DNA of 64,000 nucleotides from Gaiellasilicea sp963707575 (lineage in GTDB: Bacteria > Actinomycetota > Thermoleophilia > Gaiellales > Gaiellaceae). The notes below the pieces were generated by a model. That model was not told where the DNA came from. It ran no database searches and saw nothing but the letters and a program-made list of their open reading frames with translations. Where the stretch lies: contig OY970171.1 of the NCBI GenBank assembly GCA_963707575.1, positions 310,001 to 374,000 of the forward strand. The letters are read 5' to 3'. Made by a program: the position numbers and the translations under genes. Below, in pieces: positions 60,437 to 64,000 of this stretch. Each line of letters starts with the position of its first letter. The first letter of the stretch is position 1.

Positions 60437-62024
60437 TCGCCCTGACGTCGAGCGGCCAGATCACGCCGAGGTAGACGTTGGTCAGGTTGCTGCTCCGCAC
60501 GACGGCCTGCGCCGGCTGGAACAGCGGGAAGAACGGCGCGCGCTGATTCATCAGGCGGCCGATCTGCTGGTAGAGCCGGACCCGCTGCGCGTCGTTCGTC
60601 GTCCGCTGCACCGTGCGGGCGAGCGCTGCGAGCTGCGGGTCGTCACCCGCACCCCAGTTGACGCGGTTGGCAGCGAGGCCGCCCGGCAGGAAGACGAGGT
60701 AGTCGTTCGGGTCCGGATAGTCCGGGCCCCAGTACGACTGGCTCATCGCGTGCTTCCCGGCCGCGTAGGTCTCGAGGAACGCGTTCACCGGCTTGCCGAC
60801 GAGCGTCACCTCGATGCCGACCTCGGCGAGGTTGGCCTTCGTCTTCTGCGCGAGCGTCGCGAACGAGATCCCGTTGATCGTCAGCTCGGACGGGTAGGTC
60901 ATCTCGATCTTCGGATCGTCGATCCCGGAGGCCGCCACCGCGGCGCGCGCCGTGGCGAGGTTCCGCTTGATCGCCGCCGAGCGCGGCAGGTGCCCGAGGA
61001 ACGTGGTCGGGATCATCCCGGGAGCCTGAACGGCGCCGGGTCCCGAGAGCCTCGTGAACGACGGATAGTCGAGCGCGTACCGGATCGCCTTCTGGATCTG
61101 CTTGTTCGCAGCGACCGGAGAGATCTTCGGGTCGGTGTTGATGTCGATGTTGAACAGGTTCGGCGACGCGCTCGTCGTCACCTTGACGTTGCTCTTCCCC
61201 TTCAGGGTCGTCGCCTGCTGCGCGGAGAGGTCGATCGCGATCTCGTTCGCCCCGCGCTGGACGTTCAGCAGCTGCGTCGCCGCCGGCATGTTGCGCAGCA
61301 CGACGGTCTGGAACTTCGGCTTCGGCCCCCAGAAGTTCGGGCGAGCCTCGAGGATGATCTGCGTCGTCTTGCTGTAGGCCTTCAGCACGTACGGACCGCT
61401 CCCGGCCGACTGGCGGAGCAGGAACGGCTCGGCCTTGTCCTTCTTGTCCGCGCCGACGGCGTCGGTGCCGCCGTTCGCCTTCACGAGCTTCGAGTTGACG
61501 ATCCCGAGCGACGGGTTCGGCACGATCCGGAGCAGCGCCGGGTTCGGGATCGACGAGCGGAGGACGACGGTGTAGGGGTCCGGCGCCGAGGCCTTCACGT
61601 TCGCGAGCAGGAAGGACGGCGACCCCTTCAGGTTGATCACGCGCCGGTACGAGAAGACGACGTCGGCGGACGTCAGCCTCGTGCCGTCGGAGAAGCGGAC
61701 GTCACGCCGGAGCTTGAACGTGAACGTCTTCGCGTCCTTGGAGACCTTCCAGGACGACGCGAGCCAGGGGTGCGGCTTCGTGCCGCTGCCCTTGAACGTC
61801 AGCAGCGTGTCGTACATCCCCTTCACGGCGATCTGCGAGGTCGGCTCGAACATGCGGGCCGGGTCGATCGTCTGCACGACGAACGACGTGTCGACGACCA
61901 GAGTGCCCTCGGCCTTCGTCGCTCCGGACGAGGTCTGGGTGACGACCGCGACGAGGAGCCCCGTACTGAGGATCGCCGCGAGCGCCGCCCAAGCCGGGCG
62001 TCGAGCGTGTGTCACCTTTCTCAT
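60423..62024 (-). CDS. ABC transporter substrate-binding protein, family 5 (peptide/opine type)
   Basis: 533 aa from ATG 62024 with AAAGGGAGG upstream. Residues 1-33 are a signal peptide without a lipobox Cys. Family 5 markers: DPARMFEPTSQIAVKGMYDTLLTF, LASSWKVSKDAKTFTFKLRRDVRFSDGTRLTSADVVFSY, QSAGSGPYVL, and KAIRYALDYPSF. LVFLPGG and VRLYQQIGRLMNQRAPFFPLF close the second lobe. The ligand may be a short peptide, an opine or an amine-containing compound, since an FAD amine oxidase gene precedes it on the same strand by 52 bp. Confidence 0.92.
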   Translation of the reverse strand: MRKVTHARRPAWAALAAILSTGLLVAVVTQTSSGATKAEGTLVVDTSFVVQTIDPARMFEPTSQIAVKGMYDTLLTFKGSGTKPHPWLASSWKVSKDAKTFTFKLRRDVRFSDGTRLTSADVVFSYRRVINLKGSPSFLLANVKASAPDPYTVVLRSSIPNPALLRIVPNPSLGIVNSKLVKANGGTDAVGADKKDKAEPFLLRQSAGSGPYVLKAYSKTTQIILEARPNFWGPKPKFQTVVLRNMPAATQLLNVQRGANEIAIDLSAQQATTLKGKSNVKVTTSASPNLFNIDINTDPKISPVAANKQIQKAIRYALDYPSFTRLSGPGAVQAPGMIPTTFLGHLPRSAAIKRNLATARAAVAASGIDDPKIEMTYPSELTINGISFATLAQKTKANLAEVGIEVTLVGKPVNAFLETYAAGKHAMSQSYWGPDYPDPNDYLVFLPGGLAANRVNWGAGDDPQLAALARTVQRTTNDAQRVRLYQQIGRLMNQRAPFFPLFQPAQAVVRSSNLTNVYLGVIWPLDVRAIGSR

Positions 62025-62076
62025 TGAGCCTCCCTTTCGAACAGAGGTCGGGTTGACGGTGTGCAACGACATGCGG

Positions 62077-63219
62077 CTAGACCACCTGGAGTTCCGGCGT
62101 CAGCTGCGCTCGCTCGAATCGTTCGAGCGCGAAGTCCTCGAACAAGGGGTTCGACGTGCGATCGACGAGCAGGTTGGCGAGCGCGCGGGAGACGGCGGGC
62201 GCGAGCATGAAGCCGTGGCCGCTGAACCCGGCGGCGAGCCAGAGGCCGTCGTGGCCCGGCACGGGGCCGAGCACGGGCTGGTTGTCGGGCGTGACGTCGT
62301 AGAAGCCCTCGACGAGCACGGAGTACTCGACGTACTCGAGCAGGGGCAGGAGCTCGCGGACGTTCCGCTTGATCGCGCGGCGCCAGTCGTCCGAGCTGCC
62401 GTTCGGGTCGCCGTTGGCGGCCAGGTGGCTCGCGAGGACGCGGCCGCTGGCGAGGTGCTTTGCGGCGAACGCGCGCTCCGACGAGATCACCAGCGGCTCG
62501 AGCAGGCGCTCGCGAATCGGCTCGCTGTAGAAGAGGTACCGCGGCTCTCTCGCGATCGGAAGCGTCACGTTGAGCGGCGCGACGAGAGCCGGCGTGTCGT
62601 ACGCCGCCGCCAGGATGACGGTCTCCGCCTCGTGCTGCTCACCGTTCGCACCGTCGAGTGTCCAGCCCCCGGCGGTTCGTCGAAGGGCCACGACCTCACG
62701 CAGCTCGATCCGGACGCCGTGCCTCTGCGCGGCGGCCGCGTAGGCCTCCACGACCGCCTGTGGACGGTCGAAGTACCCGTCCTCGGCGCAGTAGGCCGCG
62801 CCCGTCACCGTGGAGACGTCGAGCCCGGGGACGAGCTCGGACAGCTCGGCCGGGTCGAGCAGCACCGAGGGCACTCCCATCTCCTGCTGCAGGGCGACCT
62901 CGCGGGAGAGGCCGGCGAGACGCTCGTCGGTATGCGCGAGGAAGACGTAGCCGCACTCCGTCAGCGGCCCCACGTGCGGCGCGTCCAGATGCTCCTCGAC
63001 CCGGCGGTAGAACTCGAGCGACTCCCGGGCCAGGACGCAGTTCACGCGCGTGCCCCACTGCTGCCGGACGCCTCCCGGCTGCACGCCCGACGCCCCCGCG
63101 CCGATCCCGGCGCGCTCGAGGATCGCGACGTCCACGCCGCGGCTCGCCAGCTCGTAGGCAATCGCGAGTCCAGTGATTCCGGCCCCGACGATGCAGACGT
63201 TCGAGCGGGTCGAGGTCAA
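62077..63219 (-). CDS. FAD-dependent oxidoreductase (DAO family, sarcosine/glycine oxidase-like)
   Basis: 380 aa from a TTG (first residues TSTRSNVCIVGAGITGLAIAYEL). The ADP-binding GxGxxG is at about 10-15, followed by the ribose-binding Glu in VAILER. The substrate/FAD region GVQPGGVRQQW and the C-terminal DNQPVLGPVPGHDGLWLAAGFSGHGFMLAPAVSRALANLL match the beta-subunit-like DAO family. It probably oxidises an amine or D-amino acid delivered by the downstream transporter. It is divergent from an XRE-cupin regulator (88-bp gap). Confidence 0.9.
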   Translation of the reverse strand: MTSTRSNVCIVGAGITGLAIAYELASRGVDVAILERAGIGAGASGVQPGGVRQQWGTRVNCVLARESLEFYRRVEEHLDAPHVGPLTECGYVFLAHTDERLAGLSREVALQQEMGVPSVLLDPAELSELVPGLDVSTVTGAAYCAEDGYFDRPQAVVEAYAAAAQRHGVRIELREVVALRRTAGGWTLDGANGEQHEAETVILAAAYDTPALVAPLNVTLPIAREPRYLFYSEPIRERLLEPLVISSERAFAAKHLASGRVLASHLAANGDPNGSSDDWRRAIKRNVRELLPLLEYVEYSVLVEGFYDVTPDNQPVLGPVPGHDGLWLAAGFSGHGFMLAPAVSRALANLLVDRTSNPLFEDFALERFERAQLTPELQVV

Positions 63220-63249
63220 TTTCGGCCAACAGTATTCTGCACGTGGCGT

Positions 63250-63265
63250 CCAGCTTATTGGCTGG
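63250..63265. promoter_or_regulatory. Short inverted repeat CCAGC-N6-GCTGG between oxidase and XRE regulator
   Basis: A 5+5 dyad with an AT-rich centre (TTATTG) in the 88-bp divergent region. The region is noticeably richer in A/T than its surroundings. It could be an operator for the adjacent XRE-cupin protein, but the arms are short. Confidence 0.3.
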
Positions 63266-63307
63266 TGCTACTCAACTCAAGCCGCAACCTCCGGTAGCTT
63301 TCCGCCC

Positions 63308-63877
63308 GTGTCGCTCGGAATCGACATCCACCCTGGCCTCGGCGCCGGGCTTCGCTCCGTCCGGCAGGCGAAGCGGCTGTCGCTGAGCGAGGTCGCCGGT
63401 GCGACCGGGATCTCCAGCTCGTTCCTGTCGCTCGTCGAGAACGGACGCAGCGACATCACGATCGGCCGGCTCGCCCGGCTGGTGGAGTTCTACGGCGTGC
63501 CGCTGGCCGACCTCGTCCCCGTGCGCGCCGGCCCGGACGCGGACGTGGTGCGCAAGACCGAGCAGCGCATCCTCCCCTCGCCGGCCGAGGGAATCACGTT
63601 CCTCCTGCTCACGCGCGACACCCGCGGCTCGATGATGCCGATGATCGTCGAGTTCGAGCCCAGCGCCCACCTGGCCGAGTACGGGCGGCACCAGGGCGAC
63701 GAGTTCGTGCACGTGCTGCAGGGCCGGCTCGAGCTCGTGCTCGAGGGCTCCGAGCCCCGCATCCTGAAAGCGGGCGACAGCGCCTACTACAGCGCCGAGC
63801 GACCGCACCTCTTCCGCAACGCGAGCGATCGCCAGCCCCTGCGGATCATGTGCGTCGACACGCCGCCGAACCTCTAG
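63308..63877 (+). CDS. XRE-family transcriptional regulator with C-terminal cupin domain
   Basis: 189 aa from GTG 63308. The HTH (about 12-65) reads GLRSVRQAKRLSLSEVAGATGISSSFLSLVENGRSDITIGRLARLVEFYGVPLADL. The cupin domain (about 110-185) has HQGDEFVHVLQGRLELVLEG and GDSAYYSAERPHLFRN; it would bind a small ligand. PuuR, which controls putrescine catabolism and amine oxidases, has the same architecture. It probably controls the divergent oxidase-transporter operon. Confidence 0.9.
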   Translation: MSLGIDIHPGLGAGLRSVRQAKRLSLSEVAGATGISSSFLSLVENGRSDITIGRLARLVEFYGVPLADLVPVRAGPDADVVRKTEQRILPSPAEGITFLLLTRDTRGSMMPMIVEFEPSAHLAEYGRHQGDEFVHVLQGRLELVLEGSEPRILKAGDSAYYSAERPHLFRNASDRQPLRIMCVDTPPNL

Positions 63878-63881
63878 AGGC

Positions 63882-64000
63882 TCAGAGCCCGTCGGGCAGG
63901 CGGAACGCGAGCTCGCCCAGGCGGCGATGTCCCGCGACTGACGGATGGTTCCCGTCGTCCGTCCAGTCGGCGCGCATGCGGCCGGGCCGCGCCTCGTCCT
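63882..64000 (-). CDS. SGNH/GDSL hydrolase, C-terminal end (partial)
   Basis: Only the last 38 residues are inside the window, ending in TGA at 63882-63884. DWTDDGNHPSVAGHRRLGEL contains the block V Asp and His of SGNH hydrolases (DxxHP...GH), so the protein is most likely a secreted or cytoplasmic esterase/lipase. The catalytic Ser block lies off the right edge. It converges on the XRE-cupin gene with a gap of 4 bp. Confidence 0.65.
   Translation of the reverse strand, partial: DEARPGRMRADWTDDGNHPSVAGHRRLGELAFRLPDGL

Noticed and set aside
1..64000. tRNA, rRNA, prophage, IS transposase, integrase or replication origin
   Set aside because: None was recognised on reading both strands. An unusual tRNA could be missed without a covariance-model search.

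Overview
The window is very GC-rich, densely packed bacterial DNA with frequent ATGA/GTGA stop-start overlaps and GTG/TTG starts. The gene families fit a deep-branching actinobacterium, and the Thermoleophilia (Gaiellales/Solirubrobacterales) are my best guess: sAC-like cyclase-AAA-TPR proteins, MMPL efflux, SigG-type sigma factors, GH130, and large secreted proteins with actinobacterial Ig-like and PxKF domains. The lineage is inference, since no rRNA or marker comparison was possible. I saw no tRNA, rRNA, CRISPR, IS transposase or prophage. No stretch over 300 bp lacks a gene. The longest gaps are about 210 bp (48160-48370) and 160 bp (567-726), and both hold structured DNA described below.

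Layout. 1-8.6 kb: the end of a hybrid histidine kinase, a MITE-like inverted-repeat element, a Vps62-like membrane protein, a BON protein, YqgE, then a minus-strand operon for polar amino-acid uptake (ATPase, binding protein, two permeases) followed by a methyltransferase and a flippase-like protein. 8.6-16.7 kb: one giant secreted protein (about 2,700 aa) with TolB-like propellers, two arrays of a PIDNF pentapeptide, a PPC domain, a gingipain-like (C25) caspase-fold peptidase and a PxKF tail. It is divergent from a twin-cyclase/AAA/TPR signalling protein, which is followed by a lone cyclic-nucleotide-binding protein and an MFS-cNMP fusion. 22.9-34.2 kb: a long minus-strand run. It starts with a sensor kinase/LuxR regulator pair, then an MMPL exporter with a membrane-anchored hydrolase, then CorA and YdeI genes (each broken by one base), then an ECF sigma operon with a cyclodeaminase-like protein, an intracellular subtilase and a GAF protein. 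34.3-43.1 kb: cupin and cNMP proteins, a NodIJ-like ABC exporter with an MFS pump, a STAS protein, a SigG-type sigma factor and a MacB/FtsX-type ABC transporter. 43.2-48.2 kb: a second membrane-anchored hydrolase and an FTR1 iron-uptake pair. 48.4-56.5 kb: a DUF4097-like protein, a glycosyltransferase/GH130 cluster and two peptidases (M24, frameshifted; M20). 56.5-64 kb: an oligopeptide-type ABC operon led by an FAD amine oxidase, a divergent XRE-cupin regulator, and the end of an SGNH hydrolase.

Most notable: (1) the PIDNF arrays in a secreted caspase-fold protease; (2) a fixed-length 43-bp element upstream of the MMPL, ABC-exporter and second hydrolase genes, probably the target of the local LuxR regulator and defining an envelope/efflux regulon; (3) the sigma-cyclodeaminase-subtilase-GAF operon; (4) three otherwise intact genes each broken by a single base in GC-rich sequence, suggesting consensus errors or recent decay.
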